Assembly: GCA_019634345.1 (NCBI GenBank)
Contig: JAHQVL010000074.1
Location: 1-55,417, forward strand
DNA length: 55,417 nt
Reading direction: 5' to 3'
Origin: Rhodothermaceae bacterium
Lineage (GTDB): Bacteria > Bacteroidota > Rhodothermia > Rhodothermales > JAHQVL01
The notes under the pieces: model-generated
Seen by the model: only the letters and a program-made list of their open reading frames with translations
Told to the model about the DNA's origin: nothing
Database searches by the model: none
Made by a program: the position numbers and the translations under genes
Shown: one piece after another, positions 37,849-46,911 of the stretch
Position numbering within the stretch: position 1 is the first letter of the stretch
How the letters are laid out: the number at the start of each line of letters is the position of its first letter

Positions 37849-39879
37849 TTGAATCAATTTAAAAAAGCACTTCCCCTGTTTTTTGTTATTGCTGGGGTTC
37901 TCTGGACATCCACGCCTTCTTTTGCTCAATCCCCTGAGGCAGAACAGGATTCTTTAATGTCCTATGACCTTGAAGAGATTTTCGTAAGCAGTGGATCCGT
38001 ATTTGAAACGGAAGCAAACACAATCACTCGAGTCTCCATTGCGGATTTAGAGCGCCATAACGCCACATCAGTGAGCGACTTGGCACGAACTATTCCTGCA
38101 GCTCATATCCAGACAAACTCTCGAGGAGAATCCCTTATTTACATTCGAAATGCTGGGGAGCGGCAAGTAGCTGTATTTTTTAATGGGGCTCTTCTCAATA
38201 TTCCGTGGGACAATAGGGTTAATCTAGATTTAGTACCAGCAAGTGTTATCGGGGGAATTACGGTGTCAAAGGGAGTACCCTCCGTTTTGTATGGGACCAA
38301 TGTTTTGGGTGGAGCAATAAATATCACCTCACGCGTGACAGAAGCAGAGGGGTCGTTTACTGAAATTGGTGGCTCTTATGGGGGGCATGCAACCTCGAAC
38401 TTCTCTGCTACCCATCTGAGCTCATTGGGACATTGGAAAGTTGGCGCAGCTGTAGGATATAGTAATAGAGATGGATTGCCCTTGCCTGATGATGCAGATG
38501 TACCGTTTAGTCAAGATAGTGACCAATTGCGAACAAACACAGATCGTGAAGTCCTGAATGTGTATGGCCAGGTGAGCCATTCTTTTAGCAGCGGCACCGA
38601 GTTGGGACTTTCTTATCTCTTTCTGGATGGAGACTTTGGTATAGCTCCTGAAAGTCATCTCGATCCTGCAGAGTCTAGTATACGCTATTGGAGATACCCT
38701 CATTGGCAAAACAATACACTTGTTTTGAATGGATTAGTACCACTCGGTCCTCAGGCAATTTTAAAGGGAGCTGCATGGGGGAACTGGTATAATCAGGATA
38801 TCACTTCGTTTACAGGTGCAGATTACGCAACGGTTGAAGAGCAGCAGGAAGACACTGATCAAACTTTTGGGACCCGCATTTCAATTATCAAACCCCTCGC
38901 ATCTGGAGAGCTCATTATTGCTCTAAATGGACTCCAGTCTGAACATAGCGAAGTTTCTTATGAAGTACCGCAAAGTGGAGATCCTGAAATCGAGACTGAT
39001 CCTGCTGAAGTCTTTAGTCAGTTCGTTTATTCTGCTGGAATTGAATACGGTATTCAAGTGCAGGAAGCCTATAAAATTACGGTGGGAGGGAGCCTGGATG
39101 GAATTACTACACCAGAAACCGGGGATAAACCCTCACTGGATCCATTTCTAGATTATGGATTAAATAGTGGCGTTCAAATATTGTTGTCAGAAAACTTGCT
39201 CGTTCGTGGTGCAGCCGGACGAAAAGTTCGATTTCCTACCATGAGGGAGTTATTTGGTGTCGCTCTTAATCGATTTTTGTTAAATCCTGACCTAAGCCCA
39301 GAATCTTCTTTTATATCTGAGATTGGTTTATCTCAACGAGGCGATACTTTTAGTGGAGAATTGATTGGGTTTTATCAGCGCACATTTGATACGATCGATC
39401 AACGAAGAGTTGAAGTAGATGGAAATACATTGCGCCAGCGGGTCAATTTAGAAGGCAGTCGTGTGTGGGGGATTGAAAGCGGGTTTAATTCAAAATTGGC
39501 GCAAAAGCTCACCTTAGAAGGACATTTAACCTGGACACATCCAAGGGCCTTTGAAGACGGTGAGACTGTCTTTTTGACCGAAAAACCCGAGTGGCTGGGA
39601 AGCCTTAGCTTGCGGTATAATCAGCCTCAAGGCCTCTCTTTCTTCGGAGAACTATTGTACAGGGGAGATGCCTACGGGCTAAGCGAAGAAAATGAGTTTG
39701 TGACCCTTGGGTCTGCGCTTGTGCTTGATGCAAAAGTCTCTTATAGATTTAGTATAAACTCAGTCTTCGGGGAATGGTACGTTCGGGTGGATAATATCTT
39801 TGATGCCACAACATTACCTCAGTTAGGGCTGCCCGGTGCTGGTCGGTTAGTCAGAAGCGGCTTGAGTATCAGTCTGTAG
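37849..39879 (+). CDS. TonB-dependent outer-membrane receptor
   Basis: This 676-residue energy-coupled outer-membrane channel starts at a TTG. An in-frame TAG lies 15 bases upstream and no ATG or GTG falls between, and the signal peptide (ending S-F-A-Q) begins at once, so TTG is the only sensible start. The plug domain (about 45-165) contains Y-D-L-E-E-I-F-V-S-S, R-N-A-G-E-R-Q-V-A-V-F-F-N-G and G-V-P-S-V-L-Y-G-T-N-V-L-G-G-A-I-N-I-T. The rest is a beta-barrel with the R-F-P-T-M-R-E-L-F motif near the C-terminal third. It has no STN or carboxypeptidase-like domain. The ligand is unknown; siderophore, vitamin or metal complexes are typical for this compact type. Confidence 0.9.
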   Translation: MNQFKKALPLFFVIAGVLWTSTPSFAQSPEAEQDSLMSYDLEEIFVSSGSVFETEANTITRVSIADLERHNATSVSDLARTIPAAHIQTNSRGESLIYIRNAGERQVAVFFNGALLNIPWDNRVNLDLVPASVIGGITVSKGVPSVLYGTNVLGGAINITSRVTEAEGSFTEIGGSYGGHATSNFSATHLSSLGHWKVGAAVGYSNRDGLPLPDDADVPFSQDSDQLRTNTDREVLNVYGQVSHSFSSGTELGLSYLFLDGDFGIAPESHLDPAESSIRYWRYPHWQNNTLVLNGLVPLGPQAILKGAAWGNWYNQDITSFTGADYATVEEQQEDTDQTFGTRISIIKPLASGELIIALNGLQSEHSEVSYEVPQSGDPEIETDPAEVFSQFVYSAGIEYGIQVQEAYKITVGGSLDGITTPETGDKPSLDPFLDYGLNSGVQILLSENLLVRGAAGRKVRFPTMRELFGVALNRFLLNPDLSPESSFISEIGLSQRGDTFSGELIGFYQRTFDTIDQRRVEVDGNTLRQRVNLEGSRVWGIESGFNSKLAQKLTLEGHLTWTHPRAFEDGETVFLTEKPEWLGSLSLRYNQPQGLSFFGELLYRGDAYGLSEENEFVTLGSALVLDAKVSYRFSINSVFGEWYVRVDNIFDATTLPQLGLPGAGRLVRSGLSISL

Positions 39880-39885
39880 TTTATA

Positions 39886-40830
39886 CTAAAACTTAACCAT
39901 GTGCTCTACGTATTCGAGCATGGGTTTCTGTTCAACTGAAAGCACTTCTTCTATAGTTTGTTTATTGTACCCATTCGTGTTGAGCAATGAATTTAATGAT
40001 TGTGGTAGATTCCAATCCAATGGGAAAATAGAGTTAGCTTCATCACGTTCAATTTGGTCATCGTTCTCTACATCCTCTGCATTCCAGTCCGGGTGATCCT
40101 GTATTGCCATAGCCAATTGGTGAGCAATATCTGAACTGGCTTTCATGATAATTCCAAGCTCTCGTTCGTTCGAACTGTTTAAGTGCCCTGGGGTATCGTA
40201 GGATTCAATCAGCCGGGGCAGCAGGTCCGGGAAATTCCAATGCTGAGTTGCAATTGCTCCAATCGCAGCATGATCAATACCTAGGGTGCGCCTCTCCTCA
40301 TCAACGGTAGGTAAATAGCTCTCAGAGTCTTCGATAAGCTTCGTGTAGGCTTCTTGGTGATTGTACAGTAACACAAAGCGACCGATGTTGTGAAGCAATC
40401 CTGAGGTAAATGCAATAGGTTTTTGAGCAAGGTCAAATTCTTGAGCAAGAAGATTGGTCAAGTAGCCTGCACCAATACTGGCTCGTATAATCCTTCCCAC
40501 GGCGAGCATTTCTTTTTTTGAGGACCCAATTTTCCTCAGACTGATGTAGCTCGAAGTTAGAATAATGTTGGAGACTTCGATGAAGCCAATCATGACCACT
40601 GCTTTGCGCAAGTCGCCGAATTTCCGGCGCATCCCATAATAGGCAGAGTTGATTCTTTTTAAGACAGTAGCTACTACAAGCGGATCCTGGTTTACCACAT
40701 CGATCAACCTTTCTGTATCAGGAGCTTCAGATGATGCCAAAATTGAAGACACCTCAGCCACTGTTCTAGATAAAGGAGGAAACCGTAAATCTAGATCGTA
40801 TAGCGTGTTTGTTTCTTGGTCCAGGGGCAT
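39886..40830 (-). CDS. HDOD-domain signalling protein
   Basis: This 314-residue protein is built around an HDOD domain (about residues 18-215): F-P-P-L-S-R-T-V-A-E-V opening, I-D-V-V-N-Q-D-P-L-V-V-A-T-V-L-K-R-I-N-S-A-Y-Y-G-M, the L-R-K-A-V-V-M-I-G-F helix, G-L-L-H-N-I-G-R and the I-D-H-A-A-I-G-A-I segment. HDOD proteins are HD-like but mostly lack hydrolase activity and act in signal transduction and stress responses. The 100-residue acidic C-terminal part has no known domain. It is a single gene converging on the TonB receptor. No partner kinase or cyclase is adjacent. Confidence 0.88.
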   Translation of the reverse strand: MPLDQETNTLYDLDLRFPPLSRTVAEVSSILASSEAPDTERLIDVVNQDPLVVATVLKRINSAYYGMRRKFGDLRKAVVMIGFIEVSNIILTSSYISLRKIGSSKKEMLAVGRIIRASIGAGYLTNLLAQEFDLAQKPIAFTSGLLHNIGRFVLLYNHQEAYTKLIEDSESYLPTVDEERRTLGIDHAAIGAIATQHWNFPDLLPRLIESYDTPGHLNSSNERELGIIMKASSDIAHQLAMAIQDHPDWNAEDVENDDQIERDEANSIFPLDWNLPQSLNSLLNTNGYNKQTIEEVLSVEQKPMLEYVEHMVKF

Positions 40831-40976
40831 ATCGATTTGGGATCTCGTATAACTACGATAGAATCAAAAAAAGCAGGTGCAAATAGAGGGCCTTGGGCTT
40901 TAATACCTGAGGTATCGGGCAAAAATAACGAATAATAAATTTGTGGGGGTAGATGAGAGGCCTTATGCCAAAGGCC

Positions 40977-41285
40977 TTAGGATAAGCGCCGGATTTGCCT
41001 GTAACTTATTGCCCGTGGTGGGGCTGCAAACATCCTCTTGGTAACTGACCAGGTAGAATTAAAGAATTCGCTATTCCTGTAATTTTGTAGATCCTCATCA
41101 GAACGCCAGTGTGAGTACGTTGCAAGAACATTGGGATAGGTTGGGTTCTGAAGTAACTCAAGGTGCTCGCAGCCTTCAAAAGACCTGATTTGGGGAGATA
41201 CACGATCAAAGAGGTTTAGGAATTCGTTGGTTTTATCTGGGCGTAGGGTTAACTGTACCAGGCGAACTAAAATGGTGTCACTCAT
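40977..41285 (-). CDS. Antibiotic biosynthesis monooxygenase (ABM)-domain protein
   Basis: This 102-residue single-domain protein has the ferredoxin-like ABM pattern: I-L-V-R-L-V-Q-L-T-L-R-P-D-K-T-N-E-F-L, an S-F-E-G-C-E-H-L-E-L-L strand pair, and T-Y-S-H-W-R-S-D-E-D-L-Q-N-Y at the centre. Members include heme-degrading and quinol monooxygenases, and many have no known role. The His/Trp pair in S-H-W is shared with the family. Its start overlaps the DUF2851 stop by eight bases, so it is the second gene of that operon. Confidence 0.78.
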   Translation of the reverse strand: MSDTILVRLVQLTLRPDKTNEFLNLFDRVSPQIRSFEGCEHLELLQNPTYPNVLATYSHWRSDEDLQNYRNSEFFNSTWSVTKRMFAAPPRAISYRQIRRLS

Positions 41286-42744
41286 TGTTGGAATTATCAG
41301 TTTGAATCAAGTGTTTGCCTATGTCACAGCTTAGGCATTGAAGAGGTTTGCAAAAGGAAGAATATAATTCGTGTATTCCTTGAGACATTATACCATCCGA
41401 TAGCTGAAAATTCTCTTTTGCAAATAATCGCGTGACATAGTCATCCTCGGGTGGAATTGACCTGAGCATCTCCATGATGCGGTTCTCTAAGTCGATATCG
41501 TCGTTTTGGTCCGCAATAAATAATAATAAGGGGATTAGTGCGTTAATAATGAGCTTGATAAGCCGCTGCTTTCCTAGAATCCGTTTGTTTAGATGTGCTT
41601 TTTTTCTGAAATGATAATGAGTGTGCCAGAAGGTTGACGGTCTACATTGTAAAAGATCAAGAAGGGCTGAAAAGGGTTTTGGTTGGTTCACTGCTTCGAA
41701 TAATTGCCCTAACGGATCGTGATAAAGCAGGCTTCCTTTTGACAGCCATGTCGTGGCCTGTGCAATTCGCAACGTGGGGAAGTTTGCCGGCCTTAATCTG
41801 AAAAAAAGCCATGAACCTGAATGCATAGTGGGGATATTGAATGTCTTTTGAAGCTGCTCGAAAATATCGATCAACTTCCTGGCATTCCTGGATTCTTCCG
41901 GTGGTAACATGGCGCATTCATTTTTATGTGGAAGCAAGCCCGCAACTCCGAAGTGTAGGGCTTCTAATTCAACGGCTGCGTGTAGTTGGCGGGAAACCGA
42001 TAGGGGAATTCGTTTCGCGAGTTCTCCCATGGCCTCGCTGTTTTTGTCATATCCAAGTGCTTTAAATAAAGATGAATGGAGGATGCTGTCGTAATCAGGT
42101 GTGTTTAGATATACCTCTGATATTTGTCTCTTCTTTCTGGATAGACGTGCTTTAGATACGCTCAAACACCAATCGTTCTTGATGGACTCAGGCACGCTTT
42201 TTAATTGTCCAGTACAGGGAAGAGGGGATGAGGGATTAACAGCCTTGTTGTAAATTAGAGATCGTAATGAGGTCTTAAGTAGAGGCAGAAGGATGAGTTC
42301 TGGGATGAGGCTTCCGTCTTGCCGCCTTAAAGTGCCCGTATAAAGATCCTTCAGAAGAGAAAGATGTAAGATGGTGTTGTTGTAACGCTGATCCTCATGA
42401 TGTTTATGGTGATACCATTCTTTAGATGAACCATGGATTTCAATAGCGCCATGCCACTTAATCCCGTCAATGATAATAGTGGCATTCAAAAAATCAGGCC
42501 CGCTGTCCAGATTGGGAATACCCTGCCGGATAATTTCAATTGATTGGTAGTTGGTAGTCTTTAGATATTCCTTCTTAATACGCTGATACTGCCAGATATC
42601 ATGCAAGAGGGATTCTGGGATTTTGTGTTTTGAAAAGTTAGGTTCATGAACTTTGACTTCATACACATCGTCCTGAGAACCATAAAAAAGGGTTCCGCCC
42701 TTTAACGGCGAGGCTGAATACAGGGGTTTTGTCTTCACTGGCAA
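41278..42744 (-). CDS. DUF2851 family protein
   Basis: This 488-residue protein belongs to DUF2851, a family found mainly in Bacteroidota with no assigned function. Signatures seen are L-L-H-D-I-W-Q-Y-Q, G-I-P-N-L-D-S-G-P-D-F-L-N-A, I-K-W-H-G-A-I-E-I-H and S-S-K-E-W-Y-H-H-K-H-H-E-D-Q-R-Y-N-N-T-I-L-H, a His/Asp-rich core that could bind a metal. The C-terminal end has C-x-x-C-L-S-C-D-I-G-K-H-L with three Cys. Residues 1-38 precede the usual family start, so a later start is possible. It overlaps the ABM gene by eight bases. Confidence 0.85.
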   Translation of the reverse strand: MPVKTKPLYSASPLKGGTLFYGSQDDVYEVKVHEPNFSKHKIPESLLHDIWQYQRIKKEYLKTTNYQSIEIIRQGIPNLDSGPDFLNATIIIDGIKWHGAIEIHGSSKEWYHHKHHEDQRYNNTILHLSLLKDLYTGTLRRQDGSLIPELILLPLLKTSLRSLIYNKAVNPSSPLPCTGQLKSVPESIKNDWCLSVSKARLSRKKRQISEVYLNTPDYDSILHSSLFKALGYDKNSEAMGELAKRIPLSVSRQLHAAVELEALHFGVAGLLPHKNECAMLPPEESRNARKLIDIFEQLQKTFNIPTMHSGSWLFFRLRPANFPTLRIAQATTWLSKGSLLYHDPLGQLFEAVNQPKPFSALLDLLQCRPSTFWHTHYHFRKKAHLNKRILGKQRLIKLIINALIPLLLFIADQNDDIDLENRIMEMLRSIPPEDDYVTRLFAKENFQLSDGIMSQGIHELYSSFCKPLQCLSCDIGKHLIQTDNSNNE

Positions 42745-42820
42745 GAGGATAAAAGGGTGTACGGTTTCCTCTTAAAAGACAGGTAAAGGCTGGATTAATA
42801 ACGTGCTTATAAACAACAGG

Positions 42821-43633
42821 CTAGGGACGAAGTGAATGCATTAGCTTTTTCGCTTCTTCTGCCGCCTTTTGGGCGAAATCTGCACCTGCACTCGCATAAA
42901 GGATAGAACGACTGCTATTCACTGCAATACTTCCGTGTCCTTTGTATGTCGCCTGCATGACGGTTTTTGCATCTCCGCCTTGTGCACCGACGCCGGGAAT
43001 GAGGAAAGGCATGTCAGGTGCAAGTTTTCGAATCTCTGCCATGGCCGATCCGTTGGTTGCGCCAACAACCAATGCCGTACAGCCAGGATGAGAGTTTGCT
43101 TGTTTAGCAAGTTGGCTGACTAAGATTTTATAGAGTGAATCTTCCCCTATTTTTTGTTCTTGAAGATCAGCGCCTCCCGGGTTTGATGTTCGTGCTAGCA
43201 CAAAAGCCGCTTTCTCAGAATAAGCTAGAAAAGGGGCTATACTGTCTGCACCCATATAGGGAGAAACGGTGCAGGCATCAAAATCCAACACCTCAAATAC
43301 AGATTGAGCATAAAATTTCGCAGAATTACCTATGTCTCCTCGCTTGTTGTCTGCTATTGCTGGGATATCGGCCGGAATTAAACGACGGGTCCGTTCTAAT
43401 ACATCCCAACCTGCCGTTCCAAAGCGCTCATAAAAAGCAAAATTTAGCTTAAAGGAGCTCGCAAAGGGGAGGGTGGATTCAATTATAGCCTCATTAAATG
43501 CAAGAATTCTTTCTGTAGGTGAAAGTTCAGGATAAAAATGGATCGGTAGGCGTTCAATGTCAGGGTCAAGGCCTACGCAGAGCACGGACTGTTTTTTGCT
43601 TTGGGCTGCTACTAGTTTAGCGTGGAAATTCAT
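42821..43633 (-). CDS. pyrF: Orotidine 5'-phosphate decarboxylase (type 2)
   Basis: This 270-residue enzyme carries out the last step of UMP synthesis, decarboxylating orotidine monophosphate. It is of the longer bacterial subfamily 2 type. Motifs seen are L-C-V-G-L-D-P-D near the start, F-K-L-N-F-A-F-Y-E, the catalytic A-D-N-K-R-G-D-I-G-N-S with Lys between two Asp, and the phosphate-gripping P-G-V-G-A-Q-G-G-D. It is a single minus-strand gene, separated from the DUF2851 gene by a 76-base gap. No other pyrimidine genes are nearby. Confidence 0.95.
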   Translation of the reverse strand: MNFHAKLVAAQSKKQSVLCVGLDPDIERLPIHFYPELSPTERILAFNEAIIESTLPFASSFKLNFAFYERFGTAGWDVLERTRRLIPADIPAIADNKRGDIGNSAKFYAQSVFEVLDFDACTVSPYMGADSIAPFLAYSEKAAFVLARTSNPGGADLQEQKIGEDSLYKILVSQLAKQANSHPGCTALVVGATNGSAMAEIRKLAPDMPFLIPGVGAQGGDAKTVMQATYKGHGSIAVNSSRSILYASAGADFAQKAAEEAKKLMHSLRP

Positions 43634-43897
43634 TTTTATTTAGAATGGGTTATCTAGTCTTTGCTATGCAGTCGCTTTAGAAATTTTTGAGTACTGCAGC
43701 GGTTTGGTTGGCAGTGAAAGTTTCAGTTGGGCTACTGTATCTACTAGGAACACCAATCCCTAATGATTGTAGGCTTTTTTGACTGGAAGGGGTTTTTTGA
43801 CCGTGTAAGGGGATGTTTTTTAATCAAGCTTACAGGTGTGGAATCCGTCCATAATGGATTGTGATTAGGTACCACCGAAAAAATAGAACAAAATAAT

Positions 43898-45976
43898 ATG
43901 GCCATAAATAGTCTAGGCGATTTAAAAAAAGTATCTGCCGAAGATCGTAAGATGATTCGGGATATAGAAAAGATGATGGGCCCTGAGCCCAATGAAATCG
44001 GGTTTGTTAAGAATTTATTTTCCGGGCGCATGAGGAATGATTTAATCTTTCCTTACCCCCGCGAAAGTAAGGCAGAACGGGATAAATGTGATGCCCTTCT
44101 CGAAAAACTTGAAATTTATTTAAAAGAAGAGCATCCAGCCGTTCAAATAGATGAAGAGCAGTTTATTCCTGAGTGGGCGTTGAAGAAGCTGTTTGAATTG
44201 GGTGTCATGGGAATGACGGTTCCTGAAGAGTATGGTGGATTAGGACTGGGGGTTACCAGTTACAATCGCGTTCTCGAGATGATAGGGAGTTATTGCGGTT
44301 CTACCGCAGTGGTTGTTTCTGCTCACCAGTCCATTGGTTGTAAGGCCATCATGCTTTTTGGATCTGATGAGCAGAAGGGCAGATACTTACCAAAGGTTTC
44401 TAGAGATTATTTATCCGCCTTCTGTTTGTCAGAACCCGATGTAGGATCAGATGCTGCCGGGCAGCAGACGCGGTGTGAATTGAGTGAAGATGGTGAGTAC
44501 TTTATCTTGAATGGTGAAAAAAAATGGAGTACATCTGGTGCATTGGCTGGAATGTTCACCGTTATGGCCAAACAAGAAATAAAAGACCCCAGAACGGGTA
44601 AAATGCGGGACGGTGTGACTGCTCTTATTTGCACACCGGATATGGAAGGCATTGACATATTTGAAAAAAACCGCAGCAAGACAGGCATTCGAGGTACATG
44701 GCAGGCGCGTATTCGATTTACTGACGTAAAGGTCCCTAAAGAAAACCTGCTTCACATCCAAGGGAAAGGGCTCAATGTTGCATTGACTTGCTTGAATTAC
44801 GGCCGCTGTACATTATCTGCTGGCGTAACTGGTGCAGCTAAGCGTGCAATGGATCAGAGCATTAAATGGGCTCAGACACGTTATCAGTTTGATCGGCCTT
44901 TGGCGGATTTTGAACTCGTCCAGCAAAAAATAGCACGCATGGCTGCACTGACCTATGCGATGGATGCGGTGTTGTATATGATGACGGGTATGCTGGATCG
45001 GCATGATCGTGATATTATGGTTGAGACGGCGATTACAAAAGTGTTATCCTCACACATGGGATGGGATGTAATCGATACCGCCATGCAGATTATGGGCGGA
45101 GAGGGATACATAACAGAGAATGAGTTTGAGCGCTTGTGGCGCGACAATCGTATTCATCGAATTGTTGAGGGATCGAATGAGGTGATGCAGTCCTTCATTT
45201 TTGCGTATGGAGGGAAGCAGTTAGCAGAGCAGATGGTTGGGATTCAGCAGGCATTAACGTGGGATAGTGATGACACACTGGGAGCCAACGTCAAGCGAAT
45301 CCTTGGAAACGCGTTGAACACCGAGATCATGAAGAGAGCAATTCCTCTTGGCGCACAGATGTTCTTGGGTGTATTGCCAGCAAAACCACAGGTAGAAGGG
45401 TGCCATCCTATCCTTGATAAATATGCTCGGAGGCTAGCAATATTAATCCAACGGCACGGCCATGCATTCAAACAGGCCAGCAATTGGAATAGAGAGGAGA
45501 TCGTTAAGCGACAGGCTGTCCAGGCAAGATTGGCTGATAATGCAATATATATGTTCGCCCTTTCTGCTTCTTTATCCAAGATGGACTATCAAATTAGAAG
45601 CGGGGAATATGGCACTGCATTCGAACGTGATCGTGCTGCATTGGCCCATTTGTTTGACTTATTCGAGCTTGAGTTCTACAAAAACATCGGAGAAATCCGT
45701 CATAATGCAGATGAGAGCATGAGAAGTGCTGCAGAAGCTGCAAGGCGGCATAATGATACTTTGCCAAACAGTGATTTTGTCATTCATGAGTCTTCTCCGG
45801 TTGCAAAGGGGACTGGAAAGGTTCTTCCTCGCGAGCATATCAAACAATTTCCAGGCGACAATTATAATGACGCAGGTGGGGACGGAGCCGTTGTAAGTAA
45901 AGAGAAAACGACTCTGAAAACTGCATCGAAAAGGAAGCCATCATCGGGGCGTAAGAAAAGTACTTCCGAATCTTAA
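43898..45976 (+). CDS. Acyl-CoA dehydrogenase, long form
   Basis: This 692-residue FAD enzyme catalyses the first step of fatty-acid beta-oxidation or a related acyl-CoA oxidation. The N-terminal helical domain (about 60-185) has P-E-E-Y-G-G-L-G-L. The middle domain carries A-F-C-L-S-E-P-D-V-G-S-D and the Trp-Ser of the K-K-W-S-T-S-G FAD loop. The C-terminal helical domain has I-M-G-G-E-G-Y and the catalytic Glu in I-V-E-G-S-N-E-V-M. A helical extension follows (about 470-640). The last 30 residues are Lys, Ser and Thr rich. The total length is nearer to the very-long-chain type than the 380-residue short form. It ends at a strong terminator and stands alone. Confidence 0.9.
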   Translation: MAINSLGDLKKVSAEDRKMIRDIEKMMGPEPNEIGFVKNLFSGRMRNDLIFPYPRESKAERDKCDALLEKLEIYLKEEHPAVQIDEEQFIPEWALKKLFELGVMGMTVPEEYGGLGLGVTSYNRVLEMIGSYCGSTAVVVSAHQSIGCKAIMLFGSDEQKGRYLPKVSRDYLSAFCLSEPDVGSDAAGQQTRCELSEDGEYFILNGEKKWSTSGALAGMFTVMAKQEIKDPRTGKMRDGVTALICTPDMEGIDIFEKNRSKTGIRGTWQARIRFTDVKVPKENLLHIQGKGLNVALTCLNYGRCTLSAGVTGAAKRAMDQSIKWAQTRYQFDRPLADFELVQQKIARMAALTYAMDAVLYMMTGMLDRHDRDIMVETAITKVLSSHMGWDVIDTAMQIMGGEGYITENEFERLWRDNRIHRIVEGSNEVMQSFIFAYGGKQLAEQMVGIQQALTWDSDDTLGANVKRILGNALNTEIMKRAIPLGAQMFLGVLPAKPQVEGCHPILDKYARRLAILIQRHGHAFKQASNWNREEIVKRQAVQARLADNAIYMFALSASLSKMDYQIRSGEYGTAFERDRAALAHLFDLFELEFYKNIGEIRHNADESMRSAAEAARRHNDTLPNSDFVIHESSPVAKGTGKVLPREHIKQFPGDNYNDAGGDGAVVSKEKTTLKTASKRKPSSGRKKSTSES

Positions 45977-45993
45977 TGGCTTTAGATACTAAA

Positions 45994-46029
45994 AAAAGGG
46001 ATATTCTAGGTAACTGGAATATCCCTTTT
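45994..46029 (+). terminator. Intrinsic terminator after the acyl-CoA dehydrogenase gene
   Basis: AAAAGGGATATTC (45994-46006) pairs with GAATATCCCTTTT (46017-46029), a 13-bp stem around a loop of about 10 bases. The right arm ends in TTTT. It lies 18 bases past the stop codon. Confidence 0.85.
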
Positions 46030-46039
46030 GCATAAAACA

Positions 46040-46085
46040 AAATCGGAGCCTCACTGCGTTCTTTGAACAAGCAAGACTCCGATTT
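46040..46085 (+). other. Second long hairpin in the ECF sigma leader region
   Basis: AAATCGGAG (46040-46048) and CTCCGATTT (46077-46085) are perfect 9-bp complements with a 28-base loop. Within the loop GTTC-TTT-GAAC forms an inner hairpin, giving a two-tier structure. It follows the acyl-CoA dehydrogenase terminator closely and may be a second terminator or a small structured RNA. No known RNA family was recognised. Confidence 0.5.
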
Positions 46086-46179
46086 GCCACCGTATGTATG
46101 ACTACCACATTGTTAATACACAACGCATTGAGTGCATGCGTAACACAAAATGAAAAAAAATCACAAATATTTTGGAATG

Positions 46180-46219
46180 TATAATCGAGGGGCTCGTCTA
46201 TGATCACAGTGTGATCATA
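46180..46219 (+). promoter_or_regulatory. TATAAT box and 21-bp palindromic operator before ECF sigma gene
   Basis: TATAAT at 46180-46185 resembles a -10 element, with CGAG-GGG-CTCG just after it. At 46199-46219 a perfect palindrome with 10-bp arms (TATGATCACA and TGTGATCATA) flanks a single central G. It would overlap or follow the transcription start, the usual place for a repressor site. No convincing -35 hexamer is seen. The arms are the reverse of the CRP half-site order, so a CRP site is unlikely. Confidence 0.6.
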
Positions 46220-46245
46220 AAATTTTCCAATACCCTTACGCGTTT

Positions 46246-46908
46246 GTGTTTTTAAGAGTGTATCAAACTTATAACAACGTGCAGAACGAACCTATTAATC
46301 GGAGAACGAATGAATCAGTGAATATTGCTTCAGGTAATATTGATGAGCGGAGAGGTAGGTTCAGCAGATGGAGCCAGAAGATTCGAGAGTCTGATCGCGC
46401 TGCTTATTCTGAACTCTTTCGGGCAATGAGCTCTAAGCTGGTTCGTTATGCATACGGTATTACTAAAGATGAGGCCAGTGCTTATGATGTGCTACAGGAT
46501 GTTTTCCTGAAGTTGTGGGAGATGAGACAGAAGCTCAACCCTGAGTCTTCACTACAATCGCTATTGTATACTATGACACGGAATGCGTCATTAAATGTTA
46601 ATAGAAGGCAAGGATACCTGGTTCATGATGACCAGGTTATGCAGTTGAGCGATGTCAAAAACTCTGTTTCTTCTCATTCTTCGGATGAAAAACTGGATGC
46701 ACAAGATCTAGCTGAGAAAATTGACAGTTGGATCCAAGAGCTTCCTGAGCGGAGAAAAGAGGCGTTTATCTTGAGCCGAAGGCATGATTTCTCACACAGG
46801 GAGATTAGTGAAATTATGGGCTTAAGTGAGCGGACTGTAAATACGCATATATTTCTAGCACTGAAGCATCTAAGAAGTAAATTGGACGCATTGCAAAACG
46901 ATCGTTAA
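46246..46908 (+). CDS. ECF-type RNA polymerase sigma factor (FecI-like)
   Basis: This extracytoplasmic-function sigma factor has region 2 (A-A-Y-S-E-L-F-R-A-M, Y-D-V-L-Q-D-V-F-L-K-L-W-E) and region 4 (L-P-E-R-R-K-E-A-F-I-L-S, F-S-H-R-E-I-S-E-I-M-G-L-S-E-R-T-V-N-T-H) with little between. No ATG start exists in this frame; candidates are GTG at 46246 (220 residues), 46258, 46279 or 46318, the last giving 196 residues, closer to the family. I list the longest. It directly precedes fecR-like and TonB receptor genes, the arrangement for surface-signal control. The palindrome at 46199-46219 sits just upstream and may control the operon. Confidence 0.9.
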   Translation: MFLRVYQTYNNVQNEPINRRTNESVNIASGNIDERRGRFSRWSQKIRESDRAAYSELFRAMSSKLVRYAYGITKDEASAYDVLQDVFLKLWEMRQKLNPESSLQSLLYTMTRNASLNVNRRQGYLVHDDQVMQLSDVKNSVSSHSSDEKLDAQDLAEKIDSWIQELPERRKEAFILSRRHDFSHREISEIMGLSERTVNTHIFLALKHLRSKLDALQNDR

Positions 46909-46911
46909 GTC

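Noticed and set aside
46199..46219. CRP/FNR-type binding site
   Set aside because: CRP sites read TGTGA-N6-TCACA; here the order of half-sites is reversed (TCACA then TGTGA) with a single central base.
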